Source of the DNA: Ovis canadensis
Lineage: Eukaryota > Chordata > Mammalia > Artiodactyla > Bovidae
DNA: 64,000 nucleotides
Direction: 5' to 3'
Assembly (NCBI RefSeq): GCF_042477335.2
Contig: NC_091251.1
Span: forward strand, 33,124,501 to 33,188,500
Below, piece after piece: positions 1 to 11,879 of this stretch (positions within the stretch are counted from its first letter, which is position 1; each line of letters starts with the position of its first letter). The notes below the pieces were generated by a model. The model saw nothing but the letters and a program-made list of their open reading frames with translations. It was not told where the DNA came from and did no database searches. A program made the translations under genes and the position numbers.

Positions 1-189
1 CCTTCAAGGCAGCACCAGACAGGGCGGGGCGGGGGGGGCCACACCTCAGCTAGAGGAGGGGAGGGAGGGCAAGGGAGAGGAGGCGAGAGCTGGGGAAAAC
101 GGAACCAGATTGGCCCCCAAGCCTCTGGAACCACCACCCCAGGACAAGGGAAAGTGGGTAGAGCTGGGGACGGGGTGCCAGGCGATGGT
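1..189 (-). other. NFATC4: NFATC4 3' UTR (partial, runs off window)
   Basis: This stretch lies downstream of the NFATC4 stop codon on the minus strand. It is G/A-rich on the plus strand and holds no reverse-complement AATAAA or ATTAAA, so the polyadenylation site should lie beyond the left edge of the window. Confidence 0.7.
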
Positions 190-3100
190 TCAGGCGGGAG
201 GCTCTTCTCCAGGAGGTGCAGGGAAGCCACTCAGGTCTCGGCCAATGATCTCACTCACTGTAAAGGAGGGGCAGTTGAGAGACTGGGAGCAGGGCAGGTT
301 GCCTCCTTTTCCAGAGACCCCCAATCCATTCCAGGTAGGCCTCCCTCTAGGATGCCTCTAGATTCCTCCTGCACCGGCTGGCTTCTCTTCCACTGGGCCT
401 CAGTTTCCCCACTGTGTCCTAACACCCGCTCTCAATCAAATCTTGCTCAACTCTGTCCACGTGGGCTCTCCAGCCCTCACGCCAGCCCCTTCCTGCTAGC
501 TCAGCCCACACTGTCAGCAGGGCCGGAAGTGGGTGTAGCCAATGGGATGGAGAAGAGGTGAAATAAGTGTCCTCATCGCCACTTAAGACCATAGTCACCA
601 TGTTTGGGGGGAGGTGAGACAAGGGAAAACTTGACTGAAACACCAGCAAACCACTGCCCTTCTCTGAAACTCAGTGTCTGAATCTGCAAATTGAGGGAGC
701 TAGACTGAATGGTCTTGCAAGTACTTCTAGCCCTGTGTCTTTGTGATCTGGGGTCAAGGGCCTAGGCAGGAGAAGGGTGGGGTGGGTACTCCCTGCCCCC
801 TTCGGAATTAAGTTAACCGGAGTCAGCTGGCCACACGCACCAGGCACTTGCCTTCTGAGACCCTCCAACTGGCCCCGAGGGGCCACTAGGGCCCAGTCTC
901 TGGAAAGCCAAACTCCAGCCCTCAGTAAACATGCAGAGCAATCTCTTGCACACACTCACACTCGCAGCCCCGGGTCCCACACCCACCTTCCTCCAGCGTG
1001 ATACCCTGGATAGGGACACTGTCTCGGAAGCCGCTGCCGTAGCCACCCCTGGATTTCTCCTGCTCCGGAGCCCCCTCCCCAGGGCCGTAGCTTGGCCCTA
1101 CCTCACTGTATCCCTCAGCAGGTGGGGGGTGAACACTGCCCTGGGGAGGGAAGGGACCTTCAAGTGGTGGGGATGAAGGCAGTGGGGGCCGGAAGGGGGA
1201 GGGAGGAGGGAACTGCAGCCCCAGGGGAAAGGGGGAGCCCCGTCCTCCATAGGGGTCACTAGGGAAGGGCCGGGGAAGGAGAGAGACTGGAGGTGGGCGG
1301 GCACAACCTGTGGCACCCCCAGTCTCAGGGAACATCCGCAGGCCGGGTCTGTAGGATGGTGGGGGCCCCGTCTGGGGGTACAGAGGGGGCGTGCCATAGC
1401 TGAAGCCTTCTGACAGGTAAGGAGTTTCATAAGCAGGGTCTTCATGGGGATAGGAGGGGTAGGGGGGCCTGGGTGGTGAGAAGTCCATGTCAGAGCCAAA
1501 GGGGGGGCCCGATGCTGAGGGGAAGCCCCGGAGAGATGCATCCGGCAGAGGCTCCTCCTTGAAGATCACTGGATGGAGGGGAAACAGGAGGACATGCTGG
1601 TGAGAGGGCTGGCAGTCTCCCCACCACACACCAGCCAACCCCACCTCTCCAGCCCAGGCCTCACCCACCCCTTATCCCCTCCCCATGGGGCACTGCATCC
1701 CTCCGCCCCTGCCTTAGCCCCCACATCCCCACCCTGCCACCGCAGGCTGTGCCAGAACGCACCAGGCAGGAACTTGAAACTTTGGGTAGGACTGCGCTTC
1801 CTCCGCCCATTGGAGACGTAGAAGTAGGCCTGGACCGGCCGGGACACGCGCTTGTTGCTGTACTCGGGGACCGTCAGGGTCAGAGTCACCTGGGGCGGAG
1901 GAGAGGATAAGGCAGGGAGCCCTCTGGATCTAGGCTCAGCCCAAACGCCACCTCCTGGCTTCTTCCATTTGCAAAGGAGCAAAATTCATCCCCCAGAGGT
2001 GTCCCTGCTTCCAGAATGGCCAGGACGTCTCCTCTAGCAAAGAACAGGTAGCTTCTGGAGTCAACTCCCAAAGCAAGGGAGTCAGCTGAGAATTTCCTGA
2101 CTCTTCCCACCCCCAGGGTGGAGACCCTAGGAACATGGGTACCTCATTGCTCTGCAGCCGGTTCACCGTGGCCTCCTCCTCCCATTGCAACTTTCCATCT
2201 GTGCAGAAAGAACAGGGAGCTCCAGCCCAGCCCCACAGTCCCTGCCCACTGCCCAGGCCTCTGCCATTTCCCCTCTTGCTGAGCTAAGGCCAGACTCGGA
2301 AGGTCCCAACAAAGCCTGGCTCACAAAAGAACCCACTCCCTGTTTACTCAACTGAATGGAACAGGCCAGGTTTAAAACTGTCTCCAAGATCTCAAGCTAT
2401 CAGTTGAGCCAAAAGAAATGGCAGGACCAGTCCAGGAACCAGAAAAAACTCATGAGCCCTCCCACCCAACTCCAAACATCCCCTCCCATGATAGAGCTGG
2501 AAGGAAGTTCATGGGTAGGAAATGGTCTCAGCTTGAAGGGAGTCAATAAGACTCCAAGTCTCAGGACCCAGAACCTCTGACTCTGCTCTGATATGGTCCT
2601 AGGGTGCTAAGCTTGAAGGCAGGGGCTGGGGCTCTGGGCAGGCAGGGTTAGGGGCAAGCTGCAGCCTCAGGTTGGGGGTATACCTGGGCCCCTCAGTCTT
2701 CCCTTCTGCACCCCTGCAGCTCTCTGCTGGGGTGCCTCACAGGCTCCTGTCGCCATAGCTGTGCTGCCAGTCCCGAAACTCAGGAGGAGCTCAGGGTCTG
2801 GCAGTGAGGGTATAGTCCCCTCTTCCTTTCTCATCTTCCCTATCCACATGGGGGTAAATTAGCTCACAGCTGACTCATCTTTAATAAAAAGAATGTGTAT
2901 TTCTTACGTTTATTCGCCATCTTGAGCACTTCAGATGGCTGTCATACGCATGGGGAGCAGACAGTGTAAGAGGAAGGGCAGCCTTTCCATTCCATTTTAC
3001 AGATAAGGAAATTGAGGCTCCACTTGCTAGTTGAGAGACTGTTCACCCTCCCCGTTCCAAGCTCTTCCTCCTGGAATGGGTACTCACCAGGGCCCCTCTC

Positions 3101-6100
3101 GATGAACACCACCTTGGAGTCTGGCAGGAAGTTGGAGCCAGTTAGCACGAGCTCCTCCCCTCCCCTGACAGAGCAGGCACTGGGGCTGTAGGCCTCCACC
3201 TGGGGCAGCTCCTGAGCTGATCGCTGGGCTGCAGAGCAGTGCAGGAAAGGCCTGGCTGGGCTGCTATGGAGAGGACAGGCTCCTGCGCCCCCACCCTGCC
3301 TAGGATAACTGCCACAGGGCCTGGAGGAGCCCTCCTCAGCGGCAGACACACAAGAAAAACAACAGTCTTCCTGGGGTCACACAGACCATGTAAGGAACCC
3401 CTCCTGGGCAGAGAGAGAGGGCAACAAGGGGCTGCCCAGGGACAGATGGAGGCTAGGGTTGCTCTGGTCCAGCCCAGGGATCGAATCTGCAGCAGGGGGA
3501 AAATAGAACACTTCCCCCAGCCCATCCACAATAGAAATAAAGGCTGGGTCCCTTAGGGGACCAGCCAGGCAAGGCACACTCTGCGGAGGAGATGGGCAGA
3601 CAGACACACAGACAAGAAGTTAGCCAGAGGCAGAAAGGTGGCACAGGGCCTCTTTGCTCACAGCACTCGATGGGCACCGATGCTGTCTGCACCGAGACCA
3701 CCTTCCCGCTGCCTTGGGGCACGTGTACTCGGAACACCAGCCGCACGCGTGTGTTCTTGCGCCCGATGTCCGTCTCGCCCTTCCGCAGTTCGATATCTGA
3801 GTTCCGCAGCTTCAGGATTCCGGCACAGTCAATGCTGAAGCCAAAGAACAGAAGGCAAGCCGTCCCATCTGAGGCCAGAAGGGGATGCCTCCCAAGAAAG
3901 GAGTCCCCATCCTCCATCCAAAGCCCTAAATGACCTTCTCTGGGAGATTATGGGGGTGGCTGTTTTAACCCAGAGTGCTCCCCACCCCCAAAGTCCTCTT
4001 CTAGATAGTGAGAGGGCCTGGCACCTCCTAGGGATGATGTCTAACTCCTCTGGGGAGAGGAAGAGTTGGCCTAGCTTAGGCTCCATGGAAAAGGCTAGTC
4101 CTGAAGCCCAAAGACTAGAAGGAGGTGGAGTGAGAACCTACTTGGCCGCCATGTTGTTCTCAGGGAGCAGGGTCATCTCCAGCACCTTGGTGCCACTGAC
4201 TACGGCTTCGTAGCTGGCCGTGGCTACCATCTTGCCGGTGATGCGGTGCACCTGATAGAAAGCATGGGGCCGCAGGTTCCTCTCGTCCGCGGTGCCGATG
4301 AACATCTGCAGGGTCAGGGGCTTCTCGCTGTAGCCCAGGAGCTGGCAGAGGGAGACGAGGCCACCCAGCTGAAATCTGCCCTGTCTCATCCTTCACCCAC
4401 CCCCAAGTTTTCAGTCCCCACCCCCGCCCCCTCCAGAGGAGTGAAAGATAACGGATATCCTGGAAGGGATTCCCAGGGGGGATTGGGCACCAACTCTCCA
4501 CCAGCTGGGGAGAAAACGTGGCCTGGAGTTCACAGTGTTATTCTTGGAATGAGGCCCAAACTGGGCTGGGTGAAGGGGAAAATCTTCCACGAGAGACTGG
4601 CCCAACTCAACGGAGACAACCTAACTCCCAGTGAACTTTGGCCTCAGCCTAACCCCTCCCCCACATCTGGCAGCCCACCATCTTCCAGAGTAGACGGGAG
4701 GCTGGTGTCCCATGGGATGAATGGAGTGGGGGTGGAGGGACAGAAGAGTAGAAAGTACATCCGGGTCCCTGAAGTGCACCCTTCCTCCCCCAGCACTAGT
4801 CCCTCCCCCAGGCGGCCTGCAGGGTCATTGCTGAGAAGAGAGTGTGGGAAAGGGCAGTGCCATGGGTCTGCACAGCTGGAGCCCATCTGCAGGGATCTGG
4901 GACTGGAGAAGAGACAGGCTATCAGGGCTGGCTTCTACCACTTACCTTGACTACAGGGTGACCACCAGGGGCTGCTTTGACAGCTCCCCGGCTGCCCTCT
5001 GTCTCATAGTGGGCCCTGTGGTGGGCTCTGGGCTGTACCTCGATCCTCAGCTCCAGCTGCTCATACTGGCTGGGCAAAGGCCAGTCGAGCGGGGGGAGGG
5101 CAGAGGTCCTGGAGAGAGACACAGAGAAGCAGTGATCACCTGCAGCCTCAGACCTGAGTCAGGGCAACCCTGGGTCCCAACTCCCAGGGGTGTGAGGGAG
5201 GAAGGGGCGGGTGGGTTTGAGAGAAAGGAAATCAGAGCAGAAGTAAAATGGTCCACAGCCTAGAATCAGGGGCAATGGGGACAGGCCTCTCAGAGGCCCT
5301 CAAGACAGGGGGGTGGGGGACACCAGGACTGAGACTCCCTTCTTCCCAGCTCTGAACACTGGGTCTGGTGGGGGTGGGGCAAGTGTTCCCCTGGGATACA
5401 GAGGAACCCCAAGCCCGGTCTAACCCTCCCAGGCCTGGATGGGAAGAGTCAAATAAAGAAGCACAAATCCAGGGAATTCCCTGGTGGTCCAGTGGTTAGG
5501 ACTCTAAGCTTTCAACTGCAGGAGGTACAGGTTCCATCCCTGATCTAGTGATCAGGAGCTAAGATCTCTCATTTCAAGTAGAACACAGTGGCCTAAGCAA
5601 CCCAGCAACTAACAGAGCAGGGACTGATCGCATGCCTTCCCAGGCCAGCACACTTTCCACTAGTTGGCGCTGGATGGGTAGGTTCCAGAGAGCTGGGGAT
5701 ACAGATGCAAATTCCTTGTAGTGAGCACCCAGACACTCTGGGCCAGGGAATCTCAACTGGTAAGTGCCCCCAGGTGACACTCGGCAATGTCTGGAAACAA
5801 CTAAAAAGTTGTTACAACTAGGAGAGTGGATAGAGGCCAGGATGCTGCTAAATATCCTACAATGTCCAGCATAACCAACACAACAAAGAATTATTCTGCT
5901 CAAAATATCAGGAGAGCTGAGGCTGAGAAACCCTGCCCTATAAGAACGCAGAGGAATGGGTGCTAAGGTTTCTTTCCCCCAGGGAATTTTTCTGGATGAA
6001 ACCAGCTCAATCTGACATCCAAGCCTTAGGATTATAGAAATAGACACGGTTCTTTGAGGGTGAGAGGTGTAGAAGGGCAGTAAGAACTGCTTGTTTTAAC

Positions 6101-8828
6101 ATGAATTCTTTGACTTGCAAACACATGCTACTTCATCCAAATTTTGCAGATATACATTTAAGCCACAAGTCAGGCCTGAGAAATTGAGTTAGAGAAAGGG
6201 GACTTCCCGCTGCCCATTGCAGGGCAGAATTCCAGCCCAGGATCCAGCACAGAGCTAGGGATGGAGGATGCCTAGAGGAATTCCTCCTTTACCTAGGTGG
6301 TCCTTCTAGGGTTCCAGGGACTTTTTCTAATTAATATACAAGGAGTGACTGACCTTCGGCAAATCATCTGTCCAAAGAGATGCATGTTAAAAAATGCTTC
6401 CTAAAACTGAGTGAATGGCAGCAGTCAAGCTGGTAGTAGATTCTCTTTTCTGTGCCCTAGGACCTTTTCCAAATTCATCCCTTGACCCTCCTGCTCCCTG
6501 TGTGGGATGGCTGGAGACAGTAGTGATTTCAGGCACAACCCTCACCTGAAGATGGGGCTGTGTCCCCCGATCCGGGCCTTGGACCACGCCAGTGGAGAAG
6601 GCACCGCCAGGTAGTCCATGCCAGCCGCCTCCTTCCGAGGACCCCCAGGAGGAGCCCCGGCCTCCTCTGCTCCCGAGGGCAGCTTCCCATTGCACGGGGC
6701 AGGCTCCTCAGACCGAGGCAGGGCCACGGCCTGCTCGCTGGAAGTCCTCCGGGTCTTCTGCGGGATGCTTTCGGCTGATGGGGCTCCCACATAGTCAAAG
6801 GGGCCAGGGGAGCCAGGGTCCCGGACCAGAGGCAAGGGGGGTGGTGGAGGTGGTTCAGGCCCCTCCTCCCCTAGGCTGCCTCGGCGGGACAGAGCTGGGG
6901 AGGCCGAAGATGGGGTTCCTGAGCTGGAATAGCGCCTCTTGCCACATGGAGAGGCAGGTCGTGGGGAGGCTGGGGTGGGCCCAGGAGCACTGAGGAGTAG
7001 CCAGCTATCCTCTGGCCCCCGGCCTCCGGGACTCGGACCATACAGGCTCCAGGGGTCATCGGGGGTCCATGGCCTCGGGGAGGCCCGGGGTGAGGGCAGT
7101 GGGGAGCCCAGGCCAAAGCGGGAGGCTGCCTCATTTAGCTCAGACTCCACCTCATCACAGGCCGCATACAAGGCTGCCTCGTCCGAGGCATCCGAAAAGA
7201 AGCTCCAGGAGGACAGGCTGCTGCTGCCTGGGCTCGGACTGAAGAATGGGCCCCCACCCTGCCCCCCTGCCTCTCGGTAGCCTCCAAAGCCTTCCGGTGG
7301 GGGGTAGTCCCTGGGGGAGCCTTCCCCCCAGGGATCTGGGTTGTCCTCCAGCGCAGCTGGTGGGTCAGGAGTGGGAGAGATAGAGGTGATGCGGATGCTG
7401 GGGCACTCAAGAACACGGCCTCCCCCAGCCCCCCCGGAGCTCCCTCCCGGCACCCCCAGCCTCACTGACCGGGCTGGCTGGCTCTCCCAAGTGCCAGGTG
7501 AGGGGGCCGGGCGGGGTGGTGGGGAGTGCATGCCAGGCCGAGGGGGTGGAGGCCGGGGAATGCCAATGGGAGCAGCGCCATAGGGAGGGGGCTCCCCCAG
7601 GGCCAGACGGCAGCATGGTGGGGCGTCTTCTGAGTCCAGTTCTGTGGAAAGGGAAGGAGACAGAGACAGGGATGACGCAGAAGGCGGGGAGAGAAAGAGG
7701 CAGGTGAGATGTCTAGGTTCCTGAAGTGGGCAGCCACCCCCAGCCGGTATGCTACCCCCGCCTCAGCAAAGAGACGTCTCTGAAATGCCCTTCAGAGCCA
7801 CAAAGACAAAAGCAGAGTTGGACTTGGGAAGGTGGAGAAGATAGATCCAGAAGTGCCGGACCTTTTCCTACTCAGAGAACCTCAGGGCTCTGGCGCTGGG
7901 ATCTGGGGTACCAAACAGGGGGCGGGTCTCAAGGCGGGTCGAGAGGGGCTGGAGCTGGGTTTGGAGGCGTGTTTAGGGAAGCATTGGGCTGGGCTGGGGG
8001 CGACTCACACATGAACCCAATTAGTAGCGGTTCCCAAACCCCCAAACGGCGCTGGCAGGAGCCCCAGTTGCCATCGCAACGGTGGCCAGGGGAAGGGGAG
8101 CGCCAGGGCTGTGATGACGAGGGAAGGTGGCTCCTCCCTCACTCCCCCCAATCCGGGGGCGGGGGTGCAGCGAAGGGGGTGCTGCGCGCCGCCCCGGCGA
8201 GGCGCGGGGGGGCGGGGGCGCGGGCTGCGCGGATTCCGTGCGAGCGGCGGCCGCCGCCCCCGGCTCAATCCCAGCCATCTGCCTCTCATTGCGGCCAGAC
8301 AGGGGAGGGGGAGGGGCGCCCTGGCGGGGCCTGAGAGCGCCCCCAGCCCCTGGCGTCCCGTCTGCCGGCCCAGGGCTCCGTCCCCGAGGGGCAAGCTCCA
8401 GAGCGCAATGTCCCCTTTCCCTGGCGGCACCCTGGGCTCTCAGGACCGTGTTCCCACCCGCCCCGCATCCCAGTGACAGTCGGCCCTGCCGAGAGGCGGC
8501 GCGCAGCCAACGGCACCCCCACCCCCACCCCAGTCACGACCTAAAAAGGAGAAAGTGGTGCTGGGCCCCCAGCCTCATGTCCGCAGATCCCCCCGAGCCC
8601 CGCGACTTCCCGCAACCTCTGACCCCCTCATCTCTCACTCCAGGCTCTCTCTCCTGAAGCCCCCAGACTCAGGACACCCGCTCCCTTCCCTCACGGAGCC
8701 CCAGACCCCTTCCCAGCCCGGCACTGACCTTCCCCCGCCCCACCCGCGCCCAGCGGGGGGGCCTCCTTTTCCTCCCCGAACACCAGCTTAAACTCCAGCT
8801 CCTCATCCTCGCAGCTCGCTGCCCCCAT
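190..8828 (-). CDS. NFATC4: NFATC4 (NFAT3), calcineurin-regulated transcription factor
   Basis: Coding exons, 5' to 3' on the minus strand: 8828-8729, 7641-6546, 5108-4946, 4341-4142, 3834-3662, 3228-3088, 2198-2143, 1889-1763, 1568-987, 257-190. All junctions are GT..AG, phases close, and the total is 2706 nt (901 aa; human is about 902). The product is a cytoplasmic factor that enters the nucleus after calcineurin dephosphorylation. Exon 2 encodes the regulatory region: calcineurin-docking PSIRIT at residues 114-119, Ser-Pro repeats, and basic KTRR. Exons 3-5 form the Rel-homology domain, including the DNA-contact loop RAHYETEG. Exons 6-8 form the IPT/TIG domain, ending in the basic [10 protein letters not shown]. 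Exon 9 is a Pro-rich transactivation tail, and exon 10 encodes the last residues ([17 protein letters not shown]). The start [13 protein letters not shown] matches the canonical human start. RIPK3 lies divergently about 25 kb away. Confidence 0.97.
655..760. repeat. Probable MIR-type SINE remnant
   Basis: The stretch around 'tctgaaactcagtgtctgaatctgcaa' followed by 'actgaatggtcttgcaagtac' resembles the core and tail of old mammalian MIR-like SINEs. It is strongly diverged and lies in the last NFATC4 intron. Confidence 0.35.
2985..3045 (+). repeat. MIR core fragment
   Basis: Short 'ccattttacagataaggaaattgagg' core typical of MIR, in the NFATC4 intron between exons 6 and 7. Confidence 0.55.
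5472..5580 (+). repeat. Ruminant tRNA-Glu SINE (CHR-type)
   Basis: Begins with the typical head 'gggaattccctggtggtcc' followed by 'agtggttaggactctaagct', a tRNA-derived region with degraded A/B boxes. It sits in the NFATC4 intron between exons 2 and 3. The 3' end is ill-defined. Confidence 0.8.
5744..5935 (+). mobile_element. MER5A, non-autonomous hAT-Charlie DNA transposon
   Basis: The body matches MER5A as I remember it ('ggcaatgtctggaaacaac', 'tagaggccaggatgctgct', 'caacaaagaattattctgc'). The ends form imperfect terminal inverted repeats: CAGGGAATCTCAAC at the left and, on the opposite strand at the right, CAGGGTTTCTCAGC (11 of 14 identical). An 8-bp target duplication is no longer clear, fitting great age. 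Confidence 0.85.
8150..8490. promoter_or_regulatory. CpG-rich block in NFATC4 intron 1
   Basis: A very GC-rich block with dense CpG, in contrast to flanking sequence, inside the first intron. It may be an intragenic promoter or enhancer of NFATC4. Several overlapping open frames exist on both strands here, as expected from base composition, and none resembles a protein I know. Confidence 0.5.
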
Positions 8829-8973
8829 GGGTCCGGCCGGAGCCCCCAGGTCCCGGTCTGGGCGGGAGGGGGGATCTCAGGAGGCTGCAGTGTCTTAACC
8901 GGCGACTCCCTCCCTCCCTTCTCTGAGACGCCCCCTCCTCCGCCGCTGACGCCTCCCTCCGGACGCCCCCTCG

Positions 8974-9050
8974 TTATTATAGAAACTTTTCCAAACTTTT
9001 TTCCCCCGAACTTCTTCAAAGTGCTCCCCCAACCTGTCTCTGATTGGCTG
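8974..9050 (-). promoter_or_regulatory. NFATC4: NFATC4 proximal promoter: TATA-like box, CCAAT box, NFAT-core motifs
   Basis: Read on the minus strand upstream of the ATG at 8828: a TATAATAA box at 8981-8974, two GGAAA cores at 8992-8988 and 9004-9000, and a CCAAT box at 9047-9043. The spacing (CCAAT about 65 bp above the TATA-like box, expected start near 8945) is typical of a TATA/CCAAT promoter. The transcription start is inferred. More GGAAA cores lie on the plus strand near 9088 and 9203. Confidence 0.55.
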
Positions 9051-9173
9051 CCGGGGATGCTCCAGCCCCTCCTCCAGGGATGAGATGGGAAAACCACGCG
9101 CTCCTTGTGCCCCCTCCCTCCTGCAACCCTCCCCCTCTCCCTCCCTTGGTCCTCTCTCCAGTCCCTCCCCCTC

Positions 9174-9188
9174 AAAAAAAAAAAAAAA
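9174..9188 (+). repeat. Short poly(A) tract
   Basis: A homopolymer of about 15 A after a C-rich segment upstream of the NFATC4 promoter. No SINE body is attached on its 5' side. Confidence 0.7.
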
Positions 9189-9911
9189 GAACAAAACTGA
9201 ATTGGAAAACGGTCTCTCCAGGGTTGGTAGGACCATAATGATGCCTATTGGCCCTCAGTGGTGACAATCATTTCCCGCAGGGCGCAGTCCCACCGCAATC
9301 CCCAACTTAGTCTGAGTTCTAGGGCTCTGGGTCCGAATGCCTTAAAGGGGCCACATCCTGGGCCCACAGTGTAGAGGGCCCACGGAAGACCCTTTCTGGA
9401 GAGTTGTGCAGCCAGCAACTAGCAAAGAAGCACCACCTTTTCTCCCCTTTCCCTCGTCTAAGGCCAACGAGGCTCTGGGGTGCAGAATGGCTCCAGGCTG
9501 CTCTGAAGTGGAGAAGGCCATTCCTTTAAAGACTCTAGCCTGAGGCCGCCCCGCCTAAGCCTTCTGTAAGGAAGCCTGTGCCTGGCCCAACCAGCCCCTC
9601 CACCGGTCCATCTCTCCCCGTCCCCCAAAAGTGAAGAAGAGTTATTGGTCTTGAGGCACTGTTCAAAGGTCCATGACTCCTGATGGGCGACAATCCAGGC
9701 CGGACTTTACTGCTGCCCTAGTCCCAGCCACCCAGAGGGGCCATTAACTAGCCTCCAAGGGAAGCCGGCTCTTTCCTCCCTAGAACCTTAGTCGGCAATG
9801 AAACTCGGATCCGCTGGCATCCCGCTCCAGCTCTCCTGAGAATCCTGGCCAGGTTTACCGGCGTCCAGCAGTCCCGAGACCGGGTGGGCCTCTGGGTTGG
9901 ACACCTGTCAC

Positions 9912-9966
9912 CTGGGCGGGAGAAGGAAGAAAGACTCGGACTGGAGTTCCTAGAAAGGCCAGGCAT
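9912..9966 (-). CDS. NFATC4: Alternative 5' coding exon of NFATC4
   Basis: On the minus strand an ATG at 9966 (A at -3) opens a reading frame, MPGLSRNSSPSLSSFSRP, that ends at a GT donor (last exon base 9912). Upstream of the canonical ATG there is a pyrimidine-rich acceptor, with the alternative exon starting at 8857. Joining the two gives ..[21 protein letters not shown] in frame, adding 28 residues. From memory, longer human NFATC4 isoforms have a similar stretch (..GNSSPGLPSSSSPGRDLGAPAG) before MGAASCED. Codons further upstream also resemble the human exon, but an in-frame TGA lies there, so the human-type start is not usable. Expression is not shown by the sequence. Confidence 0.5.
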
Positions 9967-10129
9967 AGTGGGTCCTGTTGTGCGAGAGGGATTTAAGTCG
10001 AAATTAGTTTTTCAGACGCCGGTCGGTTAGGGTGTGGGCATGGGTGTCGGTACCATTCCCCCTACGCAGACCTTAGGCTACCAACCTATCAGCAGGCCGC
10101 AGCTGCCTTTAGTCTAAAGACCTCCAGCT

Positions 10130-10480
10130 CAGGGCCCAGCCCGCAGCTGCGCCCGGGCCCCGCACCGAAGGGGTTAAGCGACGGCCCTCCGCTCAGACGT
10201 TTACAAACACTCGGGAGCCGGGCGGGGACCGCGCCCGCTACTCTAATGAGAAACAGGCTCGGCGGGGCCGGGGCGCAGGGGAGGGCTAGCCCGGCCGGCC
10301 CGAGCTCCGCCGCGGCCGAGGCGACTGCCCGCCCCCCTCCCCTCCCGCCCTCCCTCTGGCCCGCCCTGGGGACCCCCCAGCCCCGGGGGACCCCAGTGAC
10401 GTGCGGAGCTGCCCCGGCGGCGAGCCCAGGACCGCGACGCCGGAGGGGCGGGGAGAAGAAGCCAGGCCGGCGGGGAGAGA
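10130..10480. promoter_or_regulatory. CpG island upstream of the NFATC4 alternative exon
   Basis: CpG-dense sequence with GC boxes, lying just upstream (minus-strand sense) of the alternative exon at 9912-9966, so a plausible promoter for the longer transcript. It contains a palindromic forkhead-like GTTTACAAAC at 10199-10208 and a TGACGT half-CRE near 10396. Promoter activity is inferred from composition and position. Confidence 0.5.
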
Positions 10481-10489
10481 AGAATGTTC

Positions 10490-11640
10490 CGAGGCCGAGC
10501 GGGGAGGTGGCCTGGTTTGATTTTTTTTTTTTTCCCCTTTCTTTTTTCCCCCGCTTTGGTTTGTCGCCTCAGGTTACATTTCCCTTCCAGCTTCATCATG
10601 GAAATAAAGAAAGGAGAGACCCAAGGAGAGAGAGAGTGAGGAGCATCCTGAGACGGACTGCCAACCCGCACCCAAGAGGCTGACCGAGGGCCGTGGGAAG
10701 CCGAGGCAAGGCGGGCGGGGGTGGAGACCCTGCCCCTGCTCTAGCTCTCCATCCCCGACACGCCGCCTACGCACCCCGCGGCCCCCCCGCCCCCTGATTC
10801 GCTCGGCAGCGCTAGCAGACGTGCGCATTCTTTTCAAATGTCATATTTCCTTTGATCCTGGGCAGCGTTTCTCCATGTGTCTGGCTCAGCTCCTGCCCAG
10901 CCAGCCGCTCCCCCCGCCCTCACCCCCTCTGTGTATTTTCCTGAGGTCCCTCCCCCTCCTCCCAGCATCTGGAAGGCCCTGAGGACTGGCGTTGGCGCAC
11001 ATTCCCCTGGAGACTCTGGCCTCGCCTTCCAGTGACTCAATTTCCCCTCTGCGGGTGGGGGCCGGGAGGTGTGGTGCGCACGGAGAAAAGAGTTGTTGCG
11101 CGTAAAAGTGGTATGAACGAGCCTGCAGACTGCTCAGAGCGCCAAGCTTTCCTCGTGGGGCAGAGGAAGGGGGGGCTCCCCTCGACTCTGAAAACCCTCG
11201 GATCTGTCTGAACTGCAGCTAAGGGATGGAATTTATAACTTCTGCGAAGTCCCCCGAAGTCCGGGGAAGAGTGGGTAGTTGTAGGTTTGGGTTACACCGC
11301 ACATCTGCCCCCTGGCGACCACAAAGACCCAGCCGCCTGCCCTCCCGCGGGTCCAGTTTCTCGACCCCTGACCTTGGTCCCCGATCCGCGATCCCCTAGC
11401 GCGCACGTCTGAGCACAGCTCCTCTTTCTCACCTTGTGTTCATGGAGCGTTGACTTCTGCTCTCCACTTTCACAAGCGTGACTCAACGGCCTTGGAAGCG
11501 GACTTTCGTTGTTGCTGCTGTTTCTAAATTACACAAAATACAGTCTCCTTGTAAAGAATTCAAGCCATACAAAAATATATAGTAAGCTGTGATACCCCAC
11601 CACTTTGTCTACGTTTATTAACCTGTATATGGTACACATG
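10490..11640. other. Intergenic, no gene recognised
   Basis: Unique-looking, moderately GC-rich sequence between the CpG island and the first Bov-tA. It contains a T-rich tract near 10522 and scattered GC boxes. Open frames here are unlike any family I recognise and have no conserved splice context. Parts could be further untranslated leader of NFATC4. Confidence 0.5.
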
Positions 11641-11644
11641 CCCG

Positions 11645-11870
11645 GGCTTCTCAGGTGGCTCAGTGATAAAGAATCCGCCTGTCAATGCAGGAGGCACAGG
11701 AGACCCCGGTTGTATCCAGACGTTGGGAAGAAGGAGGAGGAAATGACAACTCGTTCCAGTATTCTTGACTGGAAAATCCCATGGACAGAGTTGCCTGGAG
11801 GGCTACAGACTCTGGGGTTCCAAAGAGTCAGCCACAGCTTAGCGACTGAGCATGCACATACGCATGCCTG
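11645..11870 (+). repeat. Bov-tA SINE
   Basis: tRNA-Glu head ('gggcttctcaggtggctcag', 'taaagaatccgcctg') fused to a BovB-derived tail ('atcccatggacagagttgcctgg', 'agcttagcgactgagcatgc'). Diverged copy with intact architecture. Confidence 0.88.
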
Positions 11871-11879
11871 CCCTTCTTG

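Noticed and set aside
8111-8657. Long overlapping frames in NFATC4 intron 1 as an extra gene
   Set aside because: CpG-rich composition gives open frames in several phases on both strands; no protein similarity.
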